Below, piece by piece: positions 21,702-32,751 of a stretch of 64,000 bases of DNA. Under the pieces are notes generated by a model. It was not told where the DNA came from and did not search any database. It was given only the letters and a program-made list of their open reading frames with translations. The first letter of the stretch is position 1. Each line of letters begins with the position of its first letter. The stretch is from contig NC_057810.1 in the NCBI RefSeq assembly GCF_018294505.1, forward strand, positions 208,586,113 to 208,650,112, written 5' to 3'. Both the position numbers and the translations under genes were made by a program. The DNA comes from Triticum aestivum (taxonomy: Eukaryota; Streptophyta; Magnoliopsida; Poales; Poaceae).

Positions 21702-23190
21702 GGTATCATATCATCTCCACTATTTTTTGCCTTTACTTTTCTTAGTTCGATCCATAGTTATCTTTTGCTTTAGAAGAATAAAAGTTTAGTTTGATCCTTT
21801 CTTTTCGAGAGTTTGCTTAGTGATCAATCTTTGTAATCGTGTGCGAGATATATAATAAAGTTTAGTTTGAGTTTTGCTTTCTTTACTTTCTTGTTTCAAT
21901 AAAAAGAAAGGAAATAAATGAAAAAGATCATATGCTAATCTTATGGTAAGTTATGACATTACACAAGGAAAAGTATAAGTAGAAAATTTTATTGTAGACT
22001 GACAAACATAGCATTGGTCAATGATGCAACTCATGAAAGAATTAATAAGGGAAGAGAGATTCACATGCAAATACACTATCCTGGAAATCTTTTGTGATTG
22101 TGAGCTCCCATCAAAATATTATATGCCAAAATTGTTAACGTTGTACAAGGAAGACAATGTAATGATTTGTGTTTGTTCATATTCACATAGAAGTTATATT
22201 GTCATAGATCCTTCAACATGTGGTGCTTGCCCCTATCTTTGCTAGACAAAAATTCCGCACTAAGTAGAGAAACTACTTGTGCATCCAAAACCCTTAAACC
22301 CAAATCTTGTTTGAGAGTCCACCATACCTACCTATGGATTGAGTAAGATCCTTCAAGTAAGTTGTCATCGGTGCAAAAAAGGGCAATAAAAATTGCTTCT
22401 AAAAGTGTAAGATCATTTAGTGTAAGGCAAAATGAGCGTTGTACGAACTTGTGATGGCGAAGAATAAAAGCGACAGACTGCATAATAAAGGTTGCCATCA
22501 TAAGGGGTAATATAACATGACGTTCTCTTGCACTAAGGGGTTGAGCATACAAACAAAAAGCGCATGGCAACCTCTGCTTCCCTCTGTGAAGGGCCTATCT
22601 TTTACATTCATGTATTTACTTTCATTCAAGAGTCAAAGTTCTTCTCTCTATTCCTTTTTATTTTCTCCTTTAGCAAGCATCATGTGGTGAGGAAAGATCT
22701 AGGCACATATATCTAGTTGAATATGGGTAGCATGAGTTATTATTGTTGGCATCACCCTTGAGGTGAATACGTTGGGAGGCAAAACTATAAGCCCCGATCT
22801 TTCTATGTGTCCGGTTGAAACGTTTTGCTGATGTGTACGCGGTGAGTGTTAGCAATCATAGAAGACTAAATGATGGTTAAGTATGTGGACTTGCCTAAAG
22901 GCTCCGATACGTGACCCTTCCTAAAAAAAAGATGAATTGTAGTTGCAAAGTTGACTGGGAACATAGTTTGATGGTTTCCAATAGAGTTTATGCTTTATAC
23001 TTCGATGATGTGATGAATTGTCACTTGTTCATGAGAAGTCTATGATAAAAAAATTATGTTAAAGTTTGTTGCTCTTATAATAAGTTACATGGTGTTGCTA
23101 TGTCCGTATTTTTGCTTTTATCGACACCTCTCTCTCTAAGCATGTGGACATGTTTTTCAATTTCGGTTTTCGCTTGAGGACAAGCGAGGT
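21702..23190 (+). other. Long 3' noncoding region of B
   Basis: No coding frame. It is related to the A and Z regions but more divergent. It holds the inverted repeat GCAAT-AAAA-ATTGC (22383-22396) and the hairpin at 22448-22504. Confidence 0.6.
22448..22504 (+). other. Conserved 3' noncoding hairpin (B copy)
   Basis: CTTGTGATGGC (22448-22458) pairs with GCCATCATAAG (22494-22504), ten Watson-Crick pairs and one G-T. Compared with A, both arms lack the same complementary dinucleotide and the loop-closing A-T pair is C-G. The loop keeps 'aataaaagcgac' and 'actgcataataaagg'. Confidence 0.7.
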
Positions 23191-23205
23191 CTAAGCTTGG
23201 GGAGT
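23191..23205 (+). other. Polypurine tract of B
   Basis: 'aagcttggggagt' directly before the LTR, one G shorter than in A and Z. Confidence 0.7.
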
Positions 23206-24724
23206 TGATACGTCCATTTTGCATCATGTTTACCTACTGTTATTTATGTCGTTTTATTGTATAATAATGCTTTTTGGAGTAATTCTAATGCCTTCTCTCT
23301 CATAATATGCAAGGTATACACAAAGGGGGAGAATTCTGGCAGCTGAAAATGTGGACCTAAAAAAGCTACGTCAGGCTACCTGTTCTGCACAACTCCAAAT
23401 GAGCTGAAACTTTACGAGGAATTTTTATGGAATATTTGAGGAATATTGGAGCAAATAAGTACTAGAGGAGGCCCACAAGGTGGCCACAGCCCACCTGGGT
23501 GCGCCAGGGAGCCCAGGCACGCCCTGGTGGGTTGTGCTCACCTAGGCCCACCTCTGGTGCCCCTCTTCTGGTATATAAGTCATTTGACCTAGAAAAAAAT
23601 CAGGAGAGGACTTTCGGGATGAAGCACCGCCGTCTCGAGGTGGAACCTGGGAAGGAGCACTTTTGCCCTCCGACGAAGCGATTCCGCCGGGGGAACTTCC
23701 CTCGCGGAGGGGGAAATCATCGTCATCATCATCACCAACAATTCTCCCATCTTGGGGAGGGCTATCTTCATCAACATCTTCAATATCACCAACTCCTCTC
23801 AAACCCTAGTTCATCTCTTGTGTTCAATCTTTGTACCAGAACTATAGATTGGTGCTTATGGGTGACTAGTAGTGTTCATTACATCTTGTAGTTGATTACT
23901 ATATTGTTTATTTGGTGGAAGATTATATGTTCAGATCCATTATGCTATTTCATACCCCTCTGATGTTGAGCATGATTATCATTTGTGAGTAGTTACTTTC
24001 ATTCTTTAGGTCACGGGAGAAATCGTGTTGCAAGTAATCATGTGAACTTGATATGTGTTCGATATTTTGATGATATGTATGTTATGATTCCCTTAGTGGT
24101 GTCATGTGAACGTTGACTACATGACACTTCACCATATTTGGGCCTAAGGGAATGCATTGTGGAGTAGTTATTAGATGATGGGTTGCGAGAGTGACAGAAG
24201 CTTAAACCCTGGTTTGTGCTCTATTCCGTAAGGGACCGATTGGATCCAAAAGTTTAATGCTATTGTTAGAATTTATTCTTAAAACTGTTCTCATAGTTGC
24301 GGATGCTTGCGAGGGGGCTAATTATAAGTAGGAGGTTTGTTCAAGTAAGAACAACATCTAAGCACCGGTCCACCCACATATCAAATTATCAAAGTAGCGA
24401 ACACGAATCGAACCAACATGATGAAAGTGACTAGATGAAATTCTCGTCTACCCTCAAGAACACTTTGCTTATCATAAGAGATCATTTTGGCCTGTCCTTT
24501 GCCTCAAAAGGATTGGACTACCTTGCTGCAATTTTGTTACTACTATTGTTACTTGCTCGTTACAAATTATCTTGCTATCAAACTACTCTGCTACTTACAA
24601 TTTTAGCACTTGCAGACATTACCTTGCTAAAAACCACTTGCCATTTTCTTCTGCTCCTCATTGGGTTCGACACTCTTACTTATCGAAAAGTCTAAAATTG
24701 ACCCCCTATACTTGTGGGTCATCA
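23206..24724 (+). repeat. 3' LTR of B, 1519 bp
   Basis: Starts TGATACGTCCATTTTGCATC and ends GGGTCATCA. A TATA-like 'tatataag' lies at 23572-23579. It differs much from the A LTR in the first half but shares the ends and many blocks in between ('ggatgcttgcgag', 'ccacccacatatcaaatt'). Confidence 0.85.
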
Positions 24725-25428
24725 GAGCTCTGCTACTCTGGTCGTCCCTCATCGGTGACTCCAACAAGGGTCGATGCATCAACCTGAACGAACCTGAAAA
24801 CTGTGGCACGTGCCCGCTTATCGTCACCGCCGTCAGGTACCACTTCTGGCCTATTGAGATCTGCACTGGGTCATCGAGGTTTCATAAGTTCATCGCAATT
24901 CTTCATAGCTTTGAATAGAACTTGTCTTTCAATCCAAAAATACCATAAAAATAGTGCAGTAGCTAGTTTAGCACCCATATTGAACCATAAACAATCCCCT
25001 AGTTCTTCCACTGTCACTTTTAGGTTTTACTATTATTTACCTTTTCGAACCGTCTGTAGATCCATGAATATAGCTGCAGCTTGTGAAACTTTTTTGTCCA
25101 TACTTAGTAATATCTTCAGCACCTCCTTGCTTATGTGACCCACCATCACACATATTGAGCGGTTTAAATAATCAATTTCGTTTCCCATTAATTTCCAAAG
25201 ACTTAGTGATCCCACGACTTACCATCATTTGGCAGCTCAATAATGAATTTCACAACCCACCAATCTCTGGCGCCTTAATAAAAAGTTTATAACCCGCCAA
25301 CCTGTGACCGGTTTAATCATGAACTTGTAATTGCCGACCGGCTCAAGCATAAATCTTGTAACCATTGGGCGGTTTATCATCACGATATCAACCCGCTGTA
25401 CTTTATTCTCAGACGTCCACTATGAAAA
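24725..25428 (+). other. T sequence upstream of the antisense gene
   Basis: No coding frame. This would be the promoter side of the antisense gene and the approach to the missing 3' LTR. Phrases such as 'accggtttaatcatgaactt' and 'accggctcaagcataaatctt' recur at 25310-25360. I see no clear TATA box. Confidence 0.45.
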
Positions 25429-26286
25429 ATGACTATGACCGCCACCTCATGCGATTGGGATGTTTCTACTGTCACCGAACAATCTCTCAATTAGTATGTT
25501 GAGATGGGCATTTTACCAGCAAAAAACATCATCCATTGGCGAGTTCCTGGGGGAAGTTATAGTCTTTTCAGATCATCTCCTCTGTGGATTCTCACCACCC
25601 GGATCCAAATTCTTTTGGGATGCTCTGAACTTCTATAAGTTGCTCCCCCAAGACATTGGCCCCAACTGTGTTTCCAATATATGCAACTTTCAAGTCTTCT
25701 ATGAGGTGTACCTTCAAGAGGAGCCTAGCATTGACTTATTTAGAGAGTACTATTACCTGAACCGCCAGACTAAGATGACAGACGAGCCTAGTCTTGAACT
25801 CGGCGGGATTTCTATCCAGAGGTGAAGAGACGCCATTTTCCCTGCAGCTGCACTGCCCAGTCATCCCAAGGACTGGAACCAGACTTGGTTCTACTACCAA
25901 GATACCTATACAGCTGATGAAAATCCTCTGCCGAGTTACCGCCCCTTCCGGCTTAGCCCTAGATTTGAACTCCCTGACCGGATCAGTGTTGCAGAGCGGG
26001 CCAAGTATGCGCCTACTTTTTCAAAAATAAGAGCTTTACTAGCTAATGGCTTGACTCGGGTTGACCTGATTTGCTGCTGGGTTACCTGGAGGATTTTGCC
26101 TTTGAGGCGCCGCTCCAGCCTAATGTACAATACACATGTGATGTGAAGGACCCGCAGTGACACAGCCAAGTACGTCTTGATGATCAGCAAATCAATGAGA
26201 TGACCAAGTCATTGCTCGGGGAGACTCTCGAAAGCTACAGCAAAATAGGACTAAACCCTTTTTGCACTCTTAATCCGGCTCCCAAC
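25429..26286 (+). pseudogene. T antisense accessory gene, exon 1
   Basis: The reading from ATG at 25429 gives CDWDVSTVTEQSLN, a TAG, then YVEMGILPAKNIIHWRVPG. After a frameshift near 25550 it gives HLLCGFSPPGSKFFWDALNF and further words ending near DLFREYYYL. After another shift near 25840 it gives HPKDWNQTWFYYQDTYTADE, and then ERAKYAPTFSKIRALLANGL. After a TGA it continues MTKSLLGETLESYSKIGLNP up to CTLNPAPN. This is the plant 'putative gypsy type transposon' domain (Pfam PF04195 type), an accessory protein of unknown role. The exon ends at AAC before GTAAGT (26287), a good splice donor. Confidence 0.75.
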
Positions 26287-26331
26287 GTAAGTATTTTAAG
26301 TCATTCTTTAACTCATTTATCACTTTCTCAT

Positions 26332-27669
26332 TGTAAGTGCATCTAGTACCACCCCTAGTTGGTTTTGGAGTATTGACAACAAAGTTGGTTGAGGGACTAA
26401 TGCGTTTGTGAGAATTGCAGGATAACGCAGGTTGTGTCCCTCATTGATTCGGTTTACCTACCGGAGATGACCCCTAAAAATGTATGAAGACATTGAAGAC
26501 AATGGTGGTGTGTGAAGAGGTTCACATTGAAGACTATGACATGAGAAGACATTGAGTGAAGACTATGGAGCGCGAAGACTGAGTTGTTTCGTTGTTTCCT
26601 TTTCTTCTGTGTTGAGTCATAGGAACCACCGTACTGTTAAGTGGGGTCCAAGTGAACTAAGTCAAAGTGACAGAAGTGATGCTCAACCCAAATCCTATGT
26701 CTTTGGGCGAAGACAATGAGAGAAAATCTTATCCAGAGTTGGATGAGTCAGCTTTGCTTGTAGCCCAAGTAAAGTTGTCGTGTGTGTTTGAAATCTGACC
26801 ATTGGAACACGTGTCAGTTCCTTAGTGACCCAGGGTCATTTCGGACATATCAGGTCGGGTTGCCTTGTGGCTATAAATAGCCCACCCCCTACACCATAAA
26901 TTGGTGGCTGCTCAGAGTTAGTTTACAGCTTTTGTCGTTTTGAGAGCAACCCACCTCGAAGCTTTTGAGAGAGAAATCCTTGCGAGGACAAAGCCCAAAC
27001 ACCCAGAGCCAAAGAGTGTTAGGAATCACTGGAGTCTTTCTGTCGGTGTGACCTGAAGACTTATTACACTTGAGGAATGTGTATCCTCCAGCCGGTTAGG
27101 CGTCGCGTTCTGAGCATCCAAGAGTCATTGTGGATTGCCGGGTGAACGAAGTCTGTGAAGGTTCGGAAGTCTACCTTGAAGACTTACCAGAGTGATTGGG
27201 CGAGGACTAGGTGTCCTTAGCTCAAGGGGAATAAGGTGAAGACACGGTCTTCTGAGTTGAATCTCAGCCTCCCTAACCAGATGTACAGTTGTCACAGCAA
27301 CTGGAACTGGTCCAACAAATCCTGTGTCTTCAACAAGTGACTGGTTCTATCCCTTCCCTCCTTTACTTTGAGTTTGTCTTCGTGAAGTCATTGCTTATCT
27401 GTCTTATCTATTTGACTTCAATGTTTGACTACTATTGTTGATTGGCTTCATACTATCTTCCATCCTGATCCTTACTACCCAGCTGCTATTAGTCTTCGTA
27501 CATTAACACTATTGCATACTTGACTATGGCTTGCTTGTTGTAGTTTATCTTCCGCTGCATATCAATTAGGTCATTTCTATTGTTTGTCTTCAAAACTTCC
27601 ATGTTTTGAAGACTTTGATAAAAATCGCCTATTCACCCCCCCCCCTCTAGTCGATAACTAGCACTTTCA
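26332..27669 (+). repeat. 5' LTR of the deleted Copia element, 1338 bp
   Basis: Starts TGTAAGTGCATCTAGTACCA and ends AGCACTTTCA. A TATA-like 'ctataaatagccca' lies near 26871. The LTR has a C run at about 27639-27650. Confidence 0.85.
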
Positions 27670-27671
27670 AT

Positions 27672-27686
27672 TGGTATCAGAGCAAG
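27672..27686 (+). other. Primer-binding site of the deleted Copia element
   Basis: TGGTATCAGAGCAAGG follows the LTR end after two bases. It is complementary to the 3' end of plant initiator Met-tRNA. Confidence 0.9.
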
Positions 27687-27734
27687 GTACTCCCTTGTTC
27701 TGTGTGATTAGGTTTAACCACCTGGAGTTTAGCT

Positions 27735-28706
27735 ATGTCGACTGCAGGATTGAGGAATGTATCTTGCCCCACCTTTGACGGTCATGAATATCCTTGGTGG
27801 AAAACCATGATGAAGAAGCGACTCATGGCTATGGACAGCGAACTGTGGACCGTCACCGAGATTGGTCTTACCGATCTATGCAAGATGGCGGAGGCTGATG
27901 ACATTCGCAAGTACACTCTACTGAACCTCACAGTGAAGGATGTCATCTGCTCCTGCCTGTCCCGAAATCAGTTCAGGAACGTCATGCACCTCAATCACGC
28001 GAAGCTAATTTGGGACCGGCTTTCTGAGGTCTATGAAAGTCATCTTAATCGTCATGATCCTTGGCTTGATGACTACAAGGAGTCTCTTAAAGAGATGACC
28101 TTTCCACCTAAATCGTCTTCATCTTCACCATGCCTCATGGCAGGGGGTGCTAAGGTAACTGAACGCTATCTCTCTGAAACTAGTGATGATGAATCAGGTG
28201 ATGAATTTGGCCCCAGCTATGTCAAACTTGCTTCCCTTGCCACTAAACAACAAAGAGCTTTGGAAAAGATTCAAAACATGCTTAGTAAGAGCGATGATAT
28301 GTTGGGCGAAAAAATGGATAAATCAAAAGCTTTGGCTGAGAGTCTTCAGAGACTTCATTCCAAGTTTGACGCCCTTCAAGATCAATATAATGCTCTGTTG
28401 TCTAATCATGAGAAACTTTCTTCTGAATGTCTTCAAAGAGAGCAAGATCTTGAAAAGATAAGAGTGGATTATGAAGATCTTCTGAGGAAGCATGATTCAT
28501 TACTTGCTCAACAAATCAGCGTTGCTCAGGATGAATTTGAACCACCATGTTTCAAATGCATTGAGCGTGATAATGCTGCCTCTGTTGCTGAATGTTCCAA
28601 TGCTGCTACTGTTGCTCTGTCTTCAACTACTGATGTGGTAACTAACCCCTCTGCTGAGGATATCTGTCTTATCTATTTGACTTCAATGTTTGACTACTAT
28701 TGTTGA
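27735..28706 (+). CDS. Copia gag, fused at its end to LTR sequence, 323 aa
   Basis: An intact open frame starting MSTAGLRNVSCPTFDGHEYP. The first ~110 residues resemble plant Copia gag (UBN2/DUF4219 type: FDGHEYPWWKTMMKKRL, LIWDRLSEVYE). The middle is a long coiled coil (about residues 165-260, with KIQNMLSKSDDMLGEKMDKS and further heptads). The last 15 residues are read from the deleted 3' LTR and end at TGA in it, so the natural C-terminus and the zinc knuckle are missing. A C..C pair (CFKCIERD) is present near residue 276. It would be a truncated gag if expressed. Confidence 0.75.
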   Translation: MSTAGLRNVSCPTFDGHEYPWWKTMMKKRLMAMDSELWTVTEIGLTDLCKMAEADDIRKYTLLNLTVKDVICSCLSRNQFRNVMHLNHAKLIWDRLSEVYESHLNRHDPWLDDYKESLKEMTFPPKSSSSSPCLMAGGAKVTERYLSETSDDESGDEFGPSYVKLASLATKQQRALEKIQNMLSKSDDMLGEKMDKSKALAESLQRLHSKFDALQDQYNALLSNHEKLSSECLQREQDLEKIRVDYEDLLRKHDSLLAQQISVAQDEFEPPCFKCIERDNAASVAECSNAATVALSSTTDVVTNPSAEDICLIYLTSMFDYYC

Positions 28707-28933
28707 TTGGCTTCATACTATCTTCCATCCTGATCCTTACTACCCAGCTGCTATTAGTCTTTGTACGTTAACACTATTGCATACTTGACTATGGCTTGCT
28801 TGTTGTAGTTTATCTTCCGCTGCGTATCAATTAGGTCATTTCTATTGTTTGTCTTCGAAACTTCCACGTTTTGAAGACTTTGATAAAAATCGCCTATTCA
28901 CCCCCCCCCTCTAGTCGATAACTAGCACTTTCA
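28661..28933 (+). repeat. 3' LTR end fragment of the deleted Copia element
   Basis: It matches 27396-27669. The deletion joins gag to the LTR at 'tatctgtctt'; the five bases before differ from the 5' LTR, so the breakpoint lies within or just before that word. Confidence 0.9.
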
Positions 28934-28980
28934 CTCATAAACTGCACATCTTCTCATTGTGATTTATGTTCTCGGGCCAG

Positions 28981-30142
28981 CTCTTCTTTCTGGAACAAGA
29001 AACTACAAGATAAGCCGGCCAAAAGGCCAAAGGAAAATCTCGAGCTCCAAAAAAGACCAAAGGAAAAAAGCAGGATGCTGAAGACTTATTTGCCCTTGAT
29101 AATGAGTCAGAGGTAGAACTCAATTCTCTTGGCTTTCTTTTTATGCAACTTATTGAGGTTGACTCCTCTTAGGATGATACAGAGACCAGCCAAGCGGACG
29201 TAGCAGAGGTAACCATAATCTCCTCCGACTCAGAACCTTTGCCAAGACAAAAAAACTCGGCGGGTCTCCTGAAAAGTAAGACTTTCTCATCCTCTTGCTT
29301 ATCTGGACCCCAATTTTATTTTGAAAAACAGTAGCACGAGGCAAGGCGTACAACCTGGAGCAGTGGGGATGGAGACCTTGCAACCGGCTTACCCAACACA
29401 CCTGCCCCTCACAAATGCCATAATGAGGTGCCTCAAAATCCATCCCTCTCCTTTCCAAAGGCGGGTCTCATTCGTCAACCACTTAACCCTTCTAACTCAA
29501 ACTATCAGGGAACATCTCATTCATCATCTGGCGACTCTTCCAGGACCCAGATGCCTGCCTTCAAGATTGCCCCAGGGTAAGAGCTTTCATTTGTTGGTCA
29601 ATATTAATGATGATAGGCTCATACTCTTATATCTTCATCATAGAGGCATAGCCAAAGCGGGCAAGCAACTGAAAATGGGCGGTTCTTCAAAGGACCCTAA
29701 AGTTAGTGAATCGGAGAAGCAAGCGCCAGTAGTCTCAGGGGCTTCAATTAAAAATCCTGAAGATCTTGCTAATGATCCGCCGCCACAAGGTGACACCACA
29801 GTCTTTGATCCCATGAACACTGAAGCTGACCCGACCATCACACATAACCCGCCAAGTCCTAAATCGCCCAGCCCTGCCAAGACTGCTAAAGAGGGTTCTC
29901 TTGACAAGACCGCTGAGGACATCATCATCATTGGCACATGCTATACAGAGCCAAGGAATCCCACTATTTTGGCCAAACACGGCGCCAAAAAAGAGCCGCC
30001 AGCAAAAGGCAAACTGAAACTGGATCTAGAGAATTATGCTGCCCTCGACACAAGTGACATCCACATTGTTTATCTGAACCGCCTTCATACTATCCGTGAC
30101 CTGGAGGCCGGTTTAGTGAACCTTATGAAGGAACGCTATGAG
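28981..30142 (+). pseudogene. T antisense accessory gene, exon 2
   Basis: It begins after an AG acceptor ('ctcgggccag'). Readable pieces, in shifting frames, include FWNKKLQDKPAK, then KKTKGKKQDAEDLFALDNES, ELNSLGFLFMQLIEVDSS, and later an open frame (29321-30199) with a polar middle and LKLDLENYAALDTSDIHIVY followed by NRLHTIRDLEAGLVNLMKER. A small intron at about 29276-29330 (gtaag..aacag) is possible. The exon ends ..KERYE at AG/GTATGT (30143). The linker part is low-complexity and probably disordered. Confidence 0.6.
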
Positions 30143-30649
30143 GTATGTTACTACTCCCTTTCCATATATATTTATATAGCCGCCAAGTCTAGAGGGTAGA
30201 AAAAGGTTGAGTATGCTATAGACTTAATAATAATCTTCAAATTGTAGCCTTTCAAGGCCGGTTTATCCTATCAGGATGAGTCGGGTCTTTCAGATATTAA
30301 TCCTTGAATGAACTTTACACAGCTTTTTAACCATAATCTCATAATAATAAGATGAGCCAGACTGCTAATGAACTCCAAGATCCGAATATGTATCCCCCAA
30401 GGGTCAACTTAACTTAACAAGATGAGCCGGGACTTATAGTCACTGTACTTTGAAAAATTCCAATATGTAGCCCCCATGGGCCGGTTTAAACTAACAATTT
30501 GAACTGGGTTGTAAAAACTTTGAAATAACCTACGTTAGCCCCCAAGTGCCAAGTATATTGCTTGCAATGTGCTTGGGACTTCAATTACTCTGCATCACCA
30601 AAACTTGTTGTTGTATGTTGTAACCATTATGTCACTGTTGTCTTTTTAG

Positions 30650-30926
30650 GCAAAATAGAGTATGAAGCAGTCACAAGTAGGCGACTTAAGGAAAAACATC
30701 CAGATGCAGCAAGCAGAAACTTCCAAAGCCAAGTTAGAATTGAAAACCTCCTTGGAAGAGATTGAAAAGCTTAAAGCGAGCTTTCCTGTAGAAAGAACCG
30801 CCTGGGAAACTAAGAAGGTTGTTCTTGCCAAAAAGGCCGAAGATGCAGAAAATGCTCTTAAGCCGGAAATTGTTGAGTTAACTAGCTTAAAACAACATAT
30901 TGGGCAAATGACAGGCGCCATCTTCG
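30650..30926 (+). pseudogene. T antisense accessory gene, exon 3 (coiled coil)
   Basis: It follows the acceptor 'tgtctttttag' (ends 30649). The frame joins exon 2 in phase and reads EAK, a TAG, SMKQSQVGDLRKNIQMQQAE and a long coiled coil (KLELKTSLEEIEKLKASF, KKVVLAKKAEDAENALKPEI), ending TGAIFG where it meets GTAAGC (30927). The joined frame continues into exon 4 without a shift. Confidence 0.65.
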
Positions 30927-31027
30927 GTAAGCATAATGTGCCCTACAAATTTATGTAACCTGCCTAGGTTCCCATATATACATACATTGCTAACTCACAG
31001 GGCAACTTTTATATAACCTTTTAACAG

Positions 31028-31669
31028 GCCCTAGGAGTGCAAAACTTGGTCAAGACATGCTATTGAAGCTGAAGGTCGTTTATTCTTTAACAGAGCATTT
31101 ATATAGTGGCACTCTCCGCAATGTGGCCTTAGGAGGGAACAGAAAGCCGCCAAGTTCAATCTAGACTATTCTGGATCATCTTTCTACGGTCCCAAGCCAG
31201 ATTGAAGAACAACGAGCATCGGGCGCCCAAGTCGGAGCCATCATCGCTCTTGTCCATGCCAAAGCATGGCAATCTAAGCTTGACCCGAAGGAAATAGCCA
31301 CCAGGTGCCTGGAATTCAAAGATGATCAATCACCTTTTGAAGAGAAAGACTTCAATCAGTGCATCTGAGAGATGCGACCCATGGCTTGCAAACTCATTGA
31401 AGAGCTAGACTTAAGAAAGCAGACAACGGCTTATGATGGCAGCAACCAGAAGACTAAGACGCCAACTCACAATGTTGTCAATCTTGTTCCTCCTCGACAT
31501 AAGCATATCTTCACCCCCTAACATTGATCCTTCTATTATACTCAATGATGAAGCCACTTTCGAAGCTTTAACTGGCATCGATTGGACAACGACTGATCTT
31601 CAAATGATCGATGAGGAAGAAACGGTGCAGGATGATCCACAATCCTCAAGACGACCGGAAGAAATTTAA
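31028..31669 (+). pseudogene. T antisense accessory gene, exon 4
   Basis: It follows the acceptor 'ccttttaacag'. Read in phase with exon 3 it gives SAKLGQDMLLKLKVVYSLTE, then a TAG, TILDHLSTVPSQIEEQRASG, AQVGAIIALVHAKAWQSKLD, another stop (QCI*), and CKLIEELDLRKQTTAYDGSN. A frame change near 31500 leads to DEATFEALTGIDWTT and ends ..RRPEEI. The reading is open apart from isolated stops, as expected of a decayed true coding exon. Confidence 0.65.
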
Positions 31670-32751
31670 GCAGTGATGATGATCCAAGTGGCTCTCATGC
31701 CGGCTTATGGGAGCATAGCTCCAAAGACATTTGAAGTTTAAAACTTTTGCGATCTCAAAGCAATGTATTGTAAAAGGATAGCTGAAAACAATGATCTGCC
31801 GTGTCATGCCTTCGTGCATGTTAACCTTTGATTTGGGAACCGCCACTTTGATTTTTATGACCTGCCTGATGTAATCACTCATATGGGTCATACCAGTACT
31901 CGTACTTACATTCAAAGCTTTGCATGTCCTGCACAAAGGTTAAACAACATATGCCCCAACGACTTAACGTCAGAAGCCAGGGCGGGTAACAACCCAAACA
32001 TAATATAGTCTTGTACAATTATAGAAAAGACTAGAATCAAGGCCATTCAAGCCAAAACATACTGGCGACTTAAAGTCGAAAACCAGGGCGGGTTACCAAA
32101 TCTCAAATATTAATATAAGCATTGAAAACATACTTGTAGTTTCAGATCATATTGATGTCTTGAACATTAATATCTAGAGCGGGTGACAACCCAAAGGTGT
32201 GTAATCACATGACCTCAATTGTTCAAATCAAAGCATACTGGTGACTTAAAGTCCATGGCTAGGGCAGGTTACCAAACCCAAAATACTCAAACATGAGTCA
32301 TACAATTAGAGCTTTATAACTCGGATCGCTCAATATTCACTTAACAGAAAAAACTTTTAGGAGAAACAAATCCAAAAGACTTAAGAGGAGAGATTCAAAA
32401 AATCACAAATAATTGCCTGGCCGGCTTACCAAAGCACAACCAAACAAGTTGGCTCATAGGGCCATGTGCTTTCAAGGGCCGCATAGTCGTTGAGTGTATC
32501 CTAGCTCACAGTAAGCCGGCCCTCACGTGACACAAGCCGTCGTTTTAACCTAAACGAGTTTAGGGTCTTAAAAAATATTGACTATTAAGAGTTCAGTGGG
32601 TCACCTGGTGGAGTAGCAAGTTGCAAACAAGCAAGATAACTCATAATTTGGCGTCCACGCCGGGTCAAGAGGGTATGAAAGCTAAACCCGGTGGGTTGGA
32701 AGCCCCTAAGTGACCTTATGACCAAATAATAAAGACTTAGATACACAGAAA
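31670..32751. other. T tail-to-tail region between antisense gene and pol
   Basis: No gene. It separates the end of the plus-strand accessory gene from the end of pol on the minus strand. It contains degenerate repeats (31955-32290) and the word 'ggcgggtt' several times. Confidence 0.5.
31955..32290. repeat. Degenerate ~100-bp direct repeats
   Basis: Related phrases occur near 31960 ('cgacttaacgtcagaagcca'), 32063 ('ggcgacttaaagtcgaaaac') and 32238 ('ggtgacttaaagtccatggc'), each followed by 'agggc.ggtnac.aa.cc'. A fragment at about 32172 ('agagcgggtgacaaccca') belongs to the same set. Confidence 0.5.

Larger units (their letters stand above)
18329..24724 (+). mobile_element. Element B: 3' half of a third Athila-like element
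   Basis: It begins inside reverse transcriptase at 'gttgttcctaatgataag' and continues through RNase H, integrase, 3' ORF, hairpins, noncoding region, polypurine tract and a 3' LTR ending at 24724. Its 5' half is not in the window. Protein identity to A is high across pol, but LTR and noncoding parts differ much more, so B is an older or separate subfamily. Bases 20888-21226 between pol and the 3' ORF hold no gene that I can see. Confidence 0.8.
26332..28933 (+). mobile_element. Deleted Copia element inside an intron of the antisense gene
   Basis: It is flanked by the perfect 5-bp duplication CTCAT (26327-26331 and 28934-28938). It has a complete 5' LTR (26332-27669), a Met-tRNA-type primer-binding site, a gag frame, and then only the last 273 bp of the 3' LTR. 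Everything from mid-gag through pol to the middle of the 3' LTR is gone. Comparison of the shared 273 bp shows five substitutions by eye, all transitions, plus a length change in a C run, so the insertion is fairly young. Confidence 0.9.

Noticed and set aside
25429..31669. Independent host gene
   Set aside because: The domain type and its place between a Tat-lineage pol and the missing LTR identify it as the element's own accessory gene; it is also riddled with stops.
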